Shown here piece by piece: positions 30,236 to 38,254 of a DNA stretch of 64,000 nucleotides (position 1 is the stretch's first letter; the number at the start of each line of letters is the position of its first letter). The position numbers were made by a program, and so were the translations under genes. This DNA is from Curtobacterium sp. SGAir0471 (GTDB lineage: Bacteria > Actinomycetota > Actinomycetes > Actinomycetales > Microbacteriaceae): positions 930,001-994,000 of the forward strand of contig NZ_CP027869.1 of the NCBI RefSeq assembly GCF_005490985.1, given 5' to 3'. Below the pieces are notes generated by a model. It was not told the origin of the DNA. It searched no databases and saw nothing but the letters and a program-made list of their open reading frames with translations.

Positions 30236-30312
30236 AGGAGGTTCATCCGCGCTCGGGCGGGCGGAACCTGCGCGAGGCAGGCACAATGTGCGCGGGATTG
30301 GCCCGCTCGTGG
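30236..30312. repeat. Family B repeat copy in the gap 29954-30511
   Basis: CGGGCGGGCGGAACCTGCGCGAGGCAGG is found here in parts, with the opposing half GCCCGCTC near 30301. A half-site variant (TTACGCCCGCTC) lies near 30041. The rest of this 558-bp gap contains a 20-bp palindrome and a terminator (listed separately). A 65-codon minus-strand frame (30049-30246) has no ribosome site and I do not support it as a gene. Confidence 0.65.
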
Positions 30313-30320
30313 TTGCGCAG

Positions 30321-30348
30321 GGTTGAACGACCGGCCGGTCGTTCGACC
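30321..30348. promoter_or_regulatory. Orphan palindrome GAACGACCGGCCGGTCGTTC, TetR-operator-like
   Basis: Positions 30325-30344 form a perfect 20-bp palindrome. Adding GGT/ACC outside one mismatch extends it to 28 bp. Size and CCGGCCGG centre resemble TetR-family operators, but no tetR gene lies in the window and the nearest gene start is over 370 bp away. It could alternatively form a cruciform or RNA hairpin. Confidence 0.5.
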
Positions 30349-30387
30349 TCCGGCTCCGCGCGCCGCACGAACGCATGCGGGAACGCC

Positions 30388-30425
30388 GAACGGCCCGGCT
30401 CCGTGGGGGAGGAGCCGGGCCGTTC
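30388..30425 (-). terminator. Intrinsic-type hairpin downstream of the YceI gene
   Basis: GAACGGCCCGGCTCC pairs perfectly with GGAGCCGGGCCGTTC over 15 bp with an 8-nt loop. It lies 87 bp past the yceI stop on the minus strand. It does not belong to family A or B. A run of T is not obvious. Confidence 0.7.
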
Positions 30426-30511
30426 GCCGGGTACTGCAGGTACTTCGTTCGGTGTCCGCGGTCGCCCCCAAGATCGGGAAGGAGGACGACCGTCGGTCAG
30501 TGAGTCGGAGG

Positions 30512-31072
30512 TCAGGCCGCCTGGAGGACGAACTGCACGTCGAGGTTGATCGTCACGTCGTTGCCGAGCGTGAAGCCACCGGCCTCGAGCGCCGCGTTCC
30601 AGTTCACGCCGAACTCGGTGCGGTCGATCTTCGTGGTCGCCTCGGCGCCGAGCTTGACCTGGCCGTAGCCGTCGGTGGTCACGCCACCGAACTCGGTCTT
30701 CAGGGTGACGTCCTTCGTGACGCCGCGCAGGGTCAGCGTGCCGTCGATGAGCATGTCGTCGCCGTCCTCGCGGATGCCGGTGGACTTGAAGACCATCTGC
30801 GGGTGCTCCTCGGTGAGGAAGAAGTCACCGGTGGCGAGGTGCTGGTCGCGCTGCGCCTGGTTGGTGTTGATGCTCGCGACGTCGATCGAGGCCTCGAGCG
30901 ACGAGTCGAGCGGGTTCTCGGCAGTGACGAGCGTCGCGTCGAAGCGCTCGAACGAGCCCTTGACCTTGCTGATCGCGAGGTGGCGGACCGAGAAGGTGAC
31001 CTCGGAGTGGGTCGGGTCGATCTTCCAGGTGCCGGTCTGGTAGCCCGGGATGGCGGAGGCGGTGAGCGTCAT
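30512..31072 (-). CDS. YceI family lipid-binding protein
   Basis: The 186-residue lipocalin-like beta-barrel protein binds isoprenoid-type lipids in characterised homologues. TWKIDPTHSEVTFSVRHLAISKVKGSF is the family N-terminal signature, followed by DQHLATGDFFLTEEHPQMVF and DRTEFGVNW. There is no signal peptide, so it is cytoplasmic as in many actinobacterial homologues. The start has TAAGGAG 6 nt before the ATG. Upstream are a consensus-like promoter and a MarR-type operator (separate entry), so expression is probably repressible. Confidence 0.95.
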   Translation of the reverse strand: MTLTASAIPGYQTGTWKIDPTHSEVTFSVRHLAISKVKGSFERFDATLVTAENPLDSSLEASIDVASINTNQAQRDQHLATGDFFLTEEHPQMVFKSTGIREDGDDMLIDGTLTLRGVTKDVTLKTEFGGVTTDGYGQVKLGAEATTKIDRTEFGVNWNAALEAGGFTLGNDVTINLDVQFVLQAA

Positions 31073-31156
31073 GGTGACTCCTTACGAGAGCGTTGGTCTG
31101 CGGTCCCTGATGAGACACACAACTTCATGCGCCTGCATCGAATTGAACTGTAGCCC

Positions 31157-31190
31157 ATTGTGCACCCGATTGGTTGAAGCGTCAACCAAT
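31157..31190 (-). promoter_or_regulatory. yceI promoter overlapped by a MarR-type operator palindrome
   Basis: On the minus strand, -35 TTGACG (31180-31185), a 17-bp spacer and -10 CACAAT (31157-31162) form a good sigma-70 promoter. ATTGGTTGA-CGCT-TCAACCAAT (31169-31190) is a perfect palindrome with 9-bp arms and a 4-bp centre that covers the -35. Such sites are typical of MarR-family repressors. The area is clearly richer in A/T than its surroundings. Confidence 0.65.
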
Positions 31191-31192
31191 GT

Positions 31193-32137
31193 TCACGAGA
31201 TCGTCGCGGGATGATGTCGGGAACGCGTGTCGTGCCTCCCGGCCGCACCCGTCGTGAGCAGCTTGCGGATGCGGTGCGCGAATGCGTCGGCCAGCGGGCC
31301 GACGTCATGGGCGGTCGCGCGGACCAGCCACCAGTCGACGTCCTTCAGATGCTCGCCGCGAGTCAGGTCCTTGCGGAAGGTGCGCGGATCGGACCGGTGC
31401 AGGTCGCTCTCGTACTCGATCGCCACTCGCGCATCCGGGTACGCGAGGTCGACGCAGGCGATCCACCTGCCGGCGACGACCACGTCGTGGTTCAGCGTCG
31501 GCTCGGGGAGTCCGCGTCGCAGCAGGGCCAGGCGAAGGCGTGTCTCTCCGGGGCTCCGCGAACCCGGTCGCACCTCGGCGAGGGCTGCGCGCGCCTTCCT
31601 GATGTGCCTCCCGCCCCGGTGCCGACCGACGGCGGCCGCGAGTTCGTCCACCGTGCACCAGTTCAACCAGCCGACGAGTGCGTCGCCGACGATGACGAGT
31701 TCGTCGAGGGTGAGGACCGCCGCCAGCATGACGAAGGTGGTCGCCGGGTCCACGATGCGCGTCGTCCCGGATCGCACCACGCTCGCGAGGTGCGCTCGCG
31801 TGCGGTGCCCGACGGTGCCGCGCACGCGGAGCGCCTGGTCCTTCCCGATCGTCGTCACGTGGACGCGCCGGTCGGCCTCGAGCCTGCGGGGCAGCGGGAT
31901 GCCGAGGAGCTGCGCGGCCGTGGTGTGGCTGAACGCCTGGTCATGACGGAGCCGCGGGGCGACTGCTCGTGCACGTTCCGCGTGGGAGGTGGGAGGGGTC
32001 CAGCAGCGCGTGCCGTGGAACGGGCGGCAGAGCCGTCTCGAGCGGAGGCGGCTGGCCGGGACGCCGCGGCGCAGTGCCTCGCGGACGCGGAACGGGCGTC
32101 CCCGGAGGGCTGGTGGGAAGCGGTCGGCGATGGACAT
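31193..32137 (-). CDS. AbiEi-like DNA-binding plus DUF559-type endonuclease-fold protein
   Basis: The 314-residue protein starts MSIADRFPPALRGRPFRVREALRRG. Its N-terminal half (winged-helix like; HTTAAQLLGIPLP, VRGTVGHRTRAH, IVDPATTFVMLA) resembles AbiEi-type antitoxin/transcriptional regulators. The C-terminal part (GETRLRLALLRRGLPEPTLN, then ACVDLAYPDARVAIEYESD and WWLVRATAHDV) resembles the DUF559/Vsr nuclease fold with D..YP...EYES as the candidate active site. No toxin partner is adjacent. This combination is frequent in Microbacteriaceae-like genomes, but its role is unknown. An upstream in-frame extension to 32374 is a translated repeat and is rejected. Confidence 0.75.
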   Translation of the reverse strand: MSIADRFPPALRGRPFRVREALRRGVPASRLRSRRLCRPFHGTRCWTPPTSHAERARAVAPRLRHDQAFSHTTAAQLLGIPLPRRLEADRRVHVTTIGKDQALRVRGTVGHRTRAHLASVVRSGTTRIVDPATTFVMLAAVLTLDELVIVGDALVGWLNWCTVDELAAAVGRHRGGRHIRKARAALAEVRPGSRSPGETRLRLALLRRGLPEPTLNHDVVVAGRWIACVDLAYPDARVAIEYESDLHRSDPRTFRKDLTRGEHLKDVDWWLVRATAHDVGPLADAFAHRIRKLLTTGAAGRHDTRSRHHPATIS

Positions 32138-32260
32138 GTGCCGAGCGTGGCAGCGTCCTCCGGCTGGTCGGGGTGCGTGGTGGTCGACTGTGGACAGGTG
32201 CGGGAGGAGGCTCGCTGTGCAGGACTCGGCCGGGGTCGTCGGTGAGGTGGCGAGCGGGTC

Positions 32261-32450
32261 GCGAGCGGGCGAATCCGGACTGGGCTGGGAGGCGCGTGGT
32301 CCCGATCTCGCCCGCCGACGCGAGCGGGCGGATCCGGACGGGGAGAGGCGGTGCGTGCTTCCGATTCCGCCCATTCACGTGAGCGGGCGGATCCTGACGG
32401 GGCCGGGAGGCGCGTGGCCCCGGTTCCGCCCGCTCGCGCGGACAGCGCAT
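32261..32450. repeat. Family B tandem array, exact 59-bp period, three units
   Basis: GCGAGCGGGC-type starts lie at 32261, 32320 and 32379. Each unit runs from GAGCGGGCGGATCC through a GGGAGGCGCGTGG-like centre (a family A core) to GATTCCGCCCAT or GGTTCCGCCCGCTC. The array occupies most of the 391-bp gap 32138-32528; the remainder has no gene. Confidence 0.88.
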
Positions 32451-32515
32451 CCCCGCACGCCGACGCAGCTGTCCACAGGTACTCCCACACCCCCTCACGA
32501 GAGCGCTCACTCCAC

Positions 32516-32521
32516 TAGCGT
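32516..32521 (+). promoter_or_regulatory. -10 hexamer TAGCGT of the second aldo/keto reductase
   Basis: TAGCGT ends 7 nt before the ATG at 32529; GGGAG lies between, too close for a strong ribosome site. Confidence 0.4.
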
Positions 32522-32528
32522 CGGGAGC

Positions 32529-33533
32529 ATGGAATTCAGGTACCTGGGCAACTCCGGACTCAAGATCTCCGAGATCACCTACGGCAACTGGCTGACGCAC
32601 GGCTCGCAGGTCGAGAACGACGTCGCCACCCAGTGCGTGCGGGCAGCGCTCGACGCCGGCATCACCACGTTCGACACCGCCGACACGTACGCAAACACCG
32701 CGGCGGAGACGGTCCTCGGCGAGGCGCTCAAGGCCGAGCGCCGCCAGTCGCTCGAGATCTTCACGAAGGTCTACTGGCCGACCGGGCCGAAGGGGCACAA
32801 CGACGTCGGCCTCTCCCGCAAGCACATCATGGAGTCGATCGACGGGTCGCTCGAGCGCCTCCAGACCGACTACGTCGACCTCTACCAGGCGCACCGCTAC
32901 GACCACGAGACCCCGCTCGAGGAGACCATGCAGGCCTTCGCGGACGTCGTCCGCCAGGGCAAGGCGCTCTACATCGGCGTCAGCGAGTGGAACGCCGAGC
33001 AGATCCGCGCCGGCGCCGCACTGGCGAAGGAGCTCGGCTTCCAGCTCATCTCGAACCAGCCGCAGTACTCGATGCTGTGGCGCGTCATCGAGGGCGAGGT
33101 CGTCCCCGCCTCGAAGCAGCTCGGCCTCAGCCAGATCGTCTGGTCGCCGATCGCCCAGGGTGTGCTGACGGGCAAGTACAAGCCGGGCCAGCCGGCCCCC
33201 GAGGGCTCGCGCGCCACGGACGAGAAGGGCGGCGCGGACATGATCAAGCGGTTCATGCGCGACGAGGTCCTCGAGGCCGTGCAGCGTCTGCAGCCCGTCG
33301 CCGACCAGGCCGGCCTGACGCTCGCCCAGCTCGCGATCGCGTGGACGCTGCAGAACCCGAACGTCGCGTCCGCGATCGTCGGTGCGTCCCGCCCGGAGCA
33401 GGTCACGGACAACGTCAAGGCAGCGGGCGTCACCCTCGACGCCGACGCGCTCGCCGCGATCGACGACGCCCTCGGGGACATCCCGGAGCGCGACGCGAGC
33501 AAGACGGTCAGCCCGGAGAAGCGCCCCGCGTAA
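32529..33533 (+). CDS. Aldo/keto reductase, Kv-beta/YghZ-like
   Basis: The 334-residue barrel reductase begins MEFRYLGNSGLKISEITYGN. It has the catalytic FDTADTYANTAAE, K in IFTKVYWP, YQAHRYDHETPLEETM, and C-terminal NVASAIVGASRPEQVTDN for NADPH binding. The set of motifs is close to potassium-channel beta-subunit-type reductases. It is distinct from the reductase at 28045 (different subfamily). It is followed 13 bp later by a family A hairpin. Confidence 0.93.
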   Translation: MEFRYLGNSGLKISEITYGNWLTHGSQVENDVATQCVRAALDAGITTFDTADTYANTAAETVLGEALKAERRQSLEIFTKVYWPTGPKGHNDVGLSRKHIMESIDGSLERLQTDYVDLYQAHRYDHETPLEETMQAFADVVRQGKALYIGVSEWNAEQIRAGAALAKELGFQLISNQPQYSMLWRVIEGEVVPASKQLGLSQIVWSPIAQGVLTGKYKPGQPAPEGSRATDEKGGADMIKRFMRDEVLEAVQRLQPVADQAGLTLAQLAIAWTLQNPNVASAIVGASRPEQVTDNVKAAGVTLDADALAAIDDALGDIPERDASKTVSPEKRPA

Positions 33534-33546
33534 CGCGCGACGAACC

Positions 33547-33594
33547 GACGGACGGGAGGCACGGTGCCAGCTGGCACCGTGCCTCCCGTCCGTC
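33547..33594. terminator. Family A element: perfect 48-bp palindrome
   Basis: The 48 bp read identically on both strands: GACGGACGGGAGGCACGG... with AGCT at the centre. It lies 13 bp after the reductase stop. A second small hairpin, GACCGTCC/GGACGGTC, follows at 33619-33638. No T-run follows either. Confidence 0.88.
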
Positions 33595-33673
33595 GTCCAG
33601 CCGCCATCCGTCTTCGGCGACCGTCCAGACGGACGGTCAATCCGAGCCGTGATCAGCCGAAACGCTGACGGAT

Positions 33674-33733
33674 GTTCACTGATGAACAGCAGGTGTCGCG
33701 GAACTGGCAGGGTCCTGGCAGACCCTGTACCCC
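33674..33733 (+). promoter_or_regulatory. Candidate promoter and operators of the polysaccharide operon
   Basis: TGGCAG (33705-33710), a 17-bp spacer and TACCCC (33728-33733) could be -35/-10. Inside this, CAGGGTC-CTGGCA-GACCCTG (33708-33727) is a 7-6-7 inverted repeat. Upstream, GTTCA-CTGA-TGAAC (33674-33687) is a second one. These are the only such sites before a seven-gene locus, so control of the locus may act here. Confidence 0.4.
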
Positions 33734-33771
33734 ACCCAAACCACCCTGTCACGTGCCCCCGAAGAGGGGGC

Positions 33772-34362
33772 ATGACCCGAACCGACACCCCCGTTCTGGT
33801 GCCACCCGGCACCGGGTCGGTGCCGACCCCCGTTGCAGTCCCCGCTGCACGCGCCGCCCACCCAGCGGCGCCCGCCGGCCCTGCGCTGACCGTGGATCGG
33901 CCGGCGCTCGCCTCCCGCATGCGCGCCACGGCGACGCAACTCGCCTCGTTCGGCACCATCGGCGCCGTCTGCTTCCTCATCGACCTCGGCGTCTACAACC
34001 TGCTGCGCGCAACCGTCCTGCCGGACGGCCCGATCGCCGCGAAGATCGTCTCCGTCGTCGTCGCCACCGCGGTCGCCTGGTTGGCGAACCGCTCCATCAC
34101 GTTCCGCTCGCAGCGGCAGGTCGGCCGGAAGGAGACCGTTCGCGAGGGGCTCCTCTTCGCCGTCACGAACGTCGTCGGCCTCGGCATCGCCGCGGCCTGC
34201 CTGTTCGTCTCGCACTACGTCCTCGGCTTCACCTCGACCCTCGCCGACAACGTCGCCGGCAACGGGGTGGGCCTCGTCCTCGGCACCGTCTTCCGGTTCG
34301 TCGCGTACAAGGCCCTCGTCTTCCGTTCCACCGACGCTCACGCGAAGGAGCACGCCGCATGA
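33772..34362 (+). CDS. GtrA family membrane protein
   Basis: The 196-residue protein has a ~45-residue Pro/Ala-rich N-terminus and four membrane segments (FGTIGAVCFLIDLGVYNLL, IVSVVVATAVAWLANRSITF, AVTNVVGLGIAAACLFVSHY, GNGVGLVLGTVFRFVAYK). FGTIGAVCFLIDLG and WLANRSITF are the GtrA signature. Such proteins are thought to help translocate or use polyprenyl-linked sugars. The start has GAAGAGGGGG just upstream. Its stop overlaps the GT2 gene start (ATGA), so it heads the operon. Confidence 0.92.
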   Translation: MTRTDTPVLVPPGTGSVPTPVAVPAARAAHPAAPAGPALTVDRPALASRMRATATQLASFGTIGAVCFLIDLGVYNLLRATVLPDGPIAAKIVSVVVATAVAWLANRSITFRSQRQVGRKETVREGLLFAVTNVVGLGIAAACLFVSHYVLGFTSTLADNVAGNGVGLVLGTVFRFVAYKALVFRSTDAHAKEHAA

Positions 34363-35888
34363 CCATCACCGCCACGCTGCTGACGGCCGCCGGGCCGCTG
34401 CTGCAGCCGAACGAGGGGACCGGGCCCGCCGGGAACCTCCCGAACCGCGGGACCACGGACGTCCCGACGGGAGGCTCGGGGCAGGCCCCGCAGGTCGCCT
34501 GGTCGCTGGGTGAGTGGATCGGGTACTCCGCGCTCATCGCCGTCTCCGTGCTGCTCACGGTGATCGCGCTCACCACGCTCTGGTGGATGCTGCACGCCTG
34601 GCGGTCGCGCGACGCGCTCAAGTCGACGAGCTTCAGCCAGACGCCGCTGCCGGCGGCGCACCGCTTCACCTTGCTGGTGCCCGGTCGGCACGAACAGGAC
34701 GTCATGGGCGAGACACTCGACATGCTCGCGAAGCAGGACCACCCCGACTTCGAGATCATCGCGATCGTCGGCGAGGACGACCCTGAGACCGACGCGGTCG
34801 TCCGCGCCGCCGCCGCCCGCCACCCCGAGCTCATCCGCGTGGTCGTCGACGACACCGCGCCGAAGAACAAGCCGAAGGCGATGAACCTCGCGCTGCAGCA
34901 CGCGACGGGCGACATCGTCGGGGTGTTCGACGCGGAGGACGAGGTCTACCCGAAGCTCCTGTCGCTCGTCGACTCGCGCTTCCAGGAGACCGGCGCCGAC
35001 GTCGTGCAGGGCGGCGTGCAGCTGATGAACTTCAAGTCGAGCTGGTGGTCGCTCCGCAACGTGCTCGAGTACTACTTCTGGTTCCGCTCGCGCCTCCACT
35101 TCCACGCCGGCTCGAAGTTCATCCCGCTCGGCGGCAACACCGTGTTCGTGACCCGCGAGCGGCTCGAGTGGTCGAACGGCTGGGACGCCCACTGCCTCGC
35201 CGAGGACTGCGAGCTCGGCGTCCGGCTCTCCGCCGACGGGGCGAAGGTCGTCGTGGCCTACAGCCCAGAGGCCGTCACCCGCGAGGAGACCCCGCCCACC
35301 TTCGCGTCCCTGCTCAAGCAGCGGACCCGGTGGAACCAGGGGTTCCTGCAGGTCCTCGGCAAGGGGGAGTGGAAGAAGCTGCCGTCCTTCCGTCAGCGCT
35401 TCTTCGCCCGCTACATGCTGACGATGCCGTTCATCCAGGCGGCGACCGGTCTGCTCATCCCGCTCAGCGTCCTGATGATCCTGTTCGTCAAGGTGCCGAC
35501 CCCGGTCGCGCTCATCTCGTTCATCCCGGTGGCGCCGACGCTCATGCTGCTCGCCGTCGAGGTCGTCGGACTCAACGAGTTCGGCCGCATCTACAAGGAG
35601 AAGGTCCGCATCCGCGACTACGTGAAGCTCGTCCTCGGCCTCGTGCCGTACCAGGTGTTCCTCGCCGCCGCAGCCGTCCGTGCCGTCGTCCGCCACGTGA
35701 AGGGGCAGAACGGGTGGGAGAAGACCGAGCACACCGGGCAGCACCGCACCGGCGGCGGCCAGTCCGAGGTCGTCGGGTTCGCGTCCGAGCTGACCGGCTC
35801 GTCGTCCGCAGCTTCGTCCGCCTCGTCTTCTTCGTCCTCGTCGTCCGAGCGTGAGCTCGCCGGCTCGACCACCGGGGGTACCCGATGA
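34359..35888 (+). CDS. Processive family 2 glycosyltransferase, cellulose-synthase-like
   Basis: The 509-residue membrane enzyme has one helix near residues 52-75, a cytosolic GT2 domain and several helices in the C-terminal third (MLTMPFIQAATGLLIPLSVL, VALISFIPVAPTLMLLAVEV, YVKLVLGLVPYQVFLAAAAV). The processive D,D,D,QxxRW pattern is visible: D191-x-x-D194 (FDAEDEVYP), AED at 281-283 (AEDCELG) and Q321-R324-W325 (QRTRWNQG). This is the signature of beta-polysaccharide synthases such as BcsA, hyaluronan and chitin synthases. No PilZ domain is present, so c-di-GMP control by that route is not expected. The C-terminus is a Ser-rich tail. It is coupled to GtrA and to the next gene by ATGA overlaps. 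Confidence 0.9.
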   Translation: MTITATLLTAAGPLLQPNEGTGPAGNLPNRGTTDVPTGGSGQAPQVAWSLGEWIGYSALIAVSVLLTVIALTTLWWMLHAWRSRDALKSTSFSQTPLPAAHRFTLLVPGRHEQDVMGETLDMLAKQDHPDFEIIAIVGEDDPETDAVVRAAAARHPELIRVVVDDTAPKNKPKAMNLALQHATGDIVGVFDAEDEVYPKLLSLVDSRFQETGADVVQGGVQLMNFKSSWWSLRNVLEYYFWFRSRLHFHAGSKFIPLGGNTVFVTRERLEWSNGWDAHCLAEDCELGVRLSADGAKVVVAYSPEAVTREETPPTFASLLKQRTRWNQGFLQVLGKGEWKKLPSFRQRFFARYMLTMPFIQAATGLLIPLSVLMILFVKVPTPVALISFIPVAPTLMLLAVEVVGLNEFGRIYKEKVRIRDYVKLVLGLVPYQVFLAAAAVRAVVRHVKGQNGWEKTEHTGQHRTGGGQSEVVGFASELTGSSSAASSASSSSSSSSERELAGSTTGGTR

Positions 35889-37873
35889 CCGCCAGCCTCA
35901 CCCACACCACCGGCATCCCCGTCCGCGGCGCCGGGTCGCTCTCCGGGGTCCGCGGTTGGTTCCGCGTCCACGCGGCGAGCCTCGCCTGGCTGCTCCCGGT
36001 CCTCGCCGTCACCGTCGCGGTGCAGCTCTGGAACATGTCCGGCACGCCGCAGCGCATCGACGACGAGGGGACCTACACCGCCCAGGCGTGGGCGATCACG
36101 AACCTCGGCGAGATCACCCACTACACGTACTGGTACGACCACCCGCCGCTGGGCTGGATCCAGATCGCGGCGTACACGTCGCTGACCGGGGCGTTCACGC
36201 GCTACCCGTTCGCCGTCGAGGCCGCCCGCGAGGCGATGGTCTTCTTCGCCGCCGTCTCGAGCCTGCTGCTCTTCGTGCTCGCACGTCGACTGGGCGCAGG
36301 TCGTGCGACGGCGGCCGTGGCGGGGCTCGTCTTCGCCCTCTCGCCGCTCGCCCTGCAGTACCACCGCACGGTCTACATCGACAACGTCGCGACGCCGTGG
36401 CTCCTCGCCGCGTTCGTCCTCGTGCTCAGCCGTCGGCAGCAGCTCGCCGGGTTCGCCGGAGCGGCCGCGTGCCTCGGCATCGCGGTGCTCTCCAAGGAGA
36501 CGTACCTGCTGGCACTGCCGTTCCTGATCTGGATGGCGGTCCGTCGGGCCGACCGGAGCACGCGTCGCTACACGCTCAGCGTGGCCGGGGCGGTGCTCGT
36601 CGTGATCGGTGGCGGGTACCTGCTGCTCGCCGCTGTGAAGGGCGAGCTCCTGCCAGGTGCCGGTCGGGTCAGCCTGTTCGAGGGCATCACCTACCAGCTC
36701 GGGTCGCGCACGGCGTCCGGCTCGGTCTTCGACGCGGGCAGCTTGGCGAACCAGGCCGCTTCGCAGTGGTGGGCGCTCGACCCGGTGTTCATCGTGCTCG
36801 GCTCGGTCGCCGCGGTCGTCGGACTCTTCCTGCGCCGGGTCCGCCCGATCGCCGCGATGCTCGTGTTCCTGCTCGCGATGATGTTCCGACCGAACGGGTA
36901 CCTGCCCGTGCCGTACGTGATCATGCTCGTGCCGTTCGCGGCCCTGCTCGTGGCGTACACCGCCGAGCGGGCGGTCCTCGCCCTGGCCGGTCGGACGCGC
37001 AGCAGCGCCCGGACCCGCGTCCGCGGCGTCGCCCGTCGCGGTCTCGGCGCCACGTGGGCCCTGGTCACTGCCGCGGCACTCGTGGTCGCCGTCCCGCTGT
37101 GGGGCACCCAGCTCCGCGGGTTCCTGTCGAGCAACCTCGACCTGCCGATGCAGCAGGCCGAGCAGTGGGTCGGCGACAACGTCCCGAAGTCCTCGCGGCT
37201 GCTCGTGGACGACGCCATGTGGGTCGACCTCGTACGGGACGGCTTCGCCCGGAACAACGTGATCTGGTACTACAAGCTCGACACGGACGCCGCCGTGCAG
37301 CGCCAGTCGCCGAACGGGTGGAAGGACTCCGACTACGTCGTCACGACGGACTCGATGCGCACCGGCGGGAACTCCTCGCAGGACGTGACGCAGGCCATCC
37401 GGAACTCGACGAGCGTGGCCACGTTCGGCACGGGTGACCAGCAGGTCGACGTCCGGCGCATCCACGCCGAGGGATCCGCCGCTGCCGACCGGGCCATCAC
37501 CGCCGCGACCAACGGGCGGAAGACGATGGGCACCGAGCTGGCGCAGAACCCGGCGCTCCGAGCCGATGCGGGAACGGCGTCGCAGTTCCGCGCCGGTCAG
37601 GTCGACTCGCGCGCGATGCTCGCCCTCGGACAGGTGCTCGCGGACCAGTCGGTGACCGTCGAACGGTTCCGCCCGCTCACGGGTGAGGACGGCCAGCCCT
37701 TCCGTCGGCTCGTCGTGCAGACCGCCGATCGGGCGGATGCTGCTCGCGCTGCGGCCACATTCGAGTCGATGAGCGACGGGATCCGCCCGGCCGACGTGGA
37801 GCGCGACGGCGACCGCGTCACCGTGACCTACGCCCCGGCCGACCCCACGACGACGCCGACCAGCGCGTCCTGA
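35885..37873 (+). CDS. GT-C membrane glycosyltransferase (GT39/GT83, ArnT/PMT-like)
   Basis: The 662-residue protein has about eleven membrane helices and the acidic catalytic loop of the GT-C fold, RIDDEGTYTAQAWAITN, after helix 1. YWYDHPPLGWIQIAAY and VYIDNVATPWLLAAF are further family landmarks. It uses a polyprenyl-phosphate sugar donor. The last ~250 residues are a soluble extracytoplasmic domain (QQAEQWVGDNVPKSSRLLVD onward). Its start overlaps the GT2 stop. The polyprenol-phosphate mannose synthase at the end of the locus could make its donor. Confidence 0.9.
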   Translation: MTASLTHTTGIPVRGAGSLSGVRGWFRVHAASLAWLLPVLAVTVAVQLWNMSGTPQRIDDEGTYTAQAWAITNLGEITHYTYWYDHPPLGWIQIAAYTSLTGAFTRYPFAVEAAREAMVFFAAVSSLLLFVLARRLGAGRATAAVAGLVFALSPLALQYHRTVYIDNVATPWLLAAFVLVLSRRQQLAGFAGAAACLGIAVLSKETYLLALPFLIWMAVRRADRSTRRYTLSVAGAVLVVIGGGYLLLAAVKGELLPGAGRVSLFEGITYQLGSRTASGSVFDAGSLANQAASQWWALDPVFIVLGSVAAVVGLFLRRVRPIAAMLVFLLAMMFRPNGYLPVPYVIMLVPFAALLVAYTAERAVLALAGRTRSSARTRVRGVARRGLGATWALVTAAALVVAVPLWGTQLRGFLSSNLDLPMQQAEQWVGDNVPKSSRLLVDDAMWVDLVRDGFARNNVIWYYKLDTDAAVQRQSPNGWKDSDYVVTTDSMRTGGNSSQDVTQAIRNSTSVATFGTGDQQVDVRRIHAEGSAAADRAITAATNGRKTMGTELAQNPALRADAGTASQFRAGQVDSRAMLALGQVLADQSVTVERFRPLTGEDGQPFRRLVVQTADRADAARAAATFESMSDGIRPADVERDGDRVTVTYAPADPTTTPTSAS

Positions 37874-37887
37874 CCCGGACCCCGTGC

Positions 37888-38035
37888 GAGCGGGCGGAAC
37901 CGGCAGCGCGGGCTCCGTGCCCGAGCAGGAACCGCTCGCTCGCGGGACCGGCCGGCGCTCCCGTACCTCGTCCGGGGCCGAGCGGGCGGAACCGGCAGCG
38001 CGGGCCCCGGATCCGAGCGGGAACCGCCCACTCGC
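37888..38035. repeat. Family B repeat pair, 92 bp apart
   Basis: GAGCGGGCGGAACCGGCAGC occurs at 37888 and again at 37980, exactly 92 bp apart, each followed by a GGAACCGC(C)C half. The 92-bp spacing is the same as in the array at 15.9-16.2 kb. Confidence 0.8.
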
Positions 38036-38042
38036 GAAACCG

Positions 38043-38215
38043 CCGCCAGTACCAGCCAGCACAACCCAGCACCAGCCAGCACAACCCAGCACAACCCAGC
38101 ACCAGCCAGCCAGCCAACCCAGCACCAGCCAGCCAACCCAGCACCAGCCAGCACAACCCAGCAACCGCCAGCACCAGCAACCGCCAGCACCAGCAACCGC
38201 CAGCACCAGACAAGT
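38043..38215. repeat. C/A-rich tandem repeat (CCAGCAC/AACC) in the leader of the DUF4397 gene
   Basis: About 170 bp are built from CCAGCACAACC, CCAGCCAACC and CAACCGCCAGCAC units, almost free of T and with few G. On the transcript strand this would be an unstructured leader 40 nt upstream of a good ribosome site (GAAGGAGCACCACG). The gap 37874-38254 contains no gene. Confidence 0.85.
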
Positions 38216-38254
38216 GCCGGCACCCAACACCGCCCGAACCGAAGGAGCACCACG

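Noticed and set aside
30049..30246. Small minus-strand gene between the DinB-like and YceI genes
   Set aside because: No ribosome site, no recognisable domain, and its end overlaps a repeat half-site.
32138..32374. N-terminal extension of the AbiEi/DUF559 protein
   Set aside because: It is a translation of the 59-bp family B array. The family N-terminus begins at the ATG at 32137.
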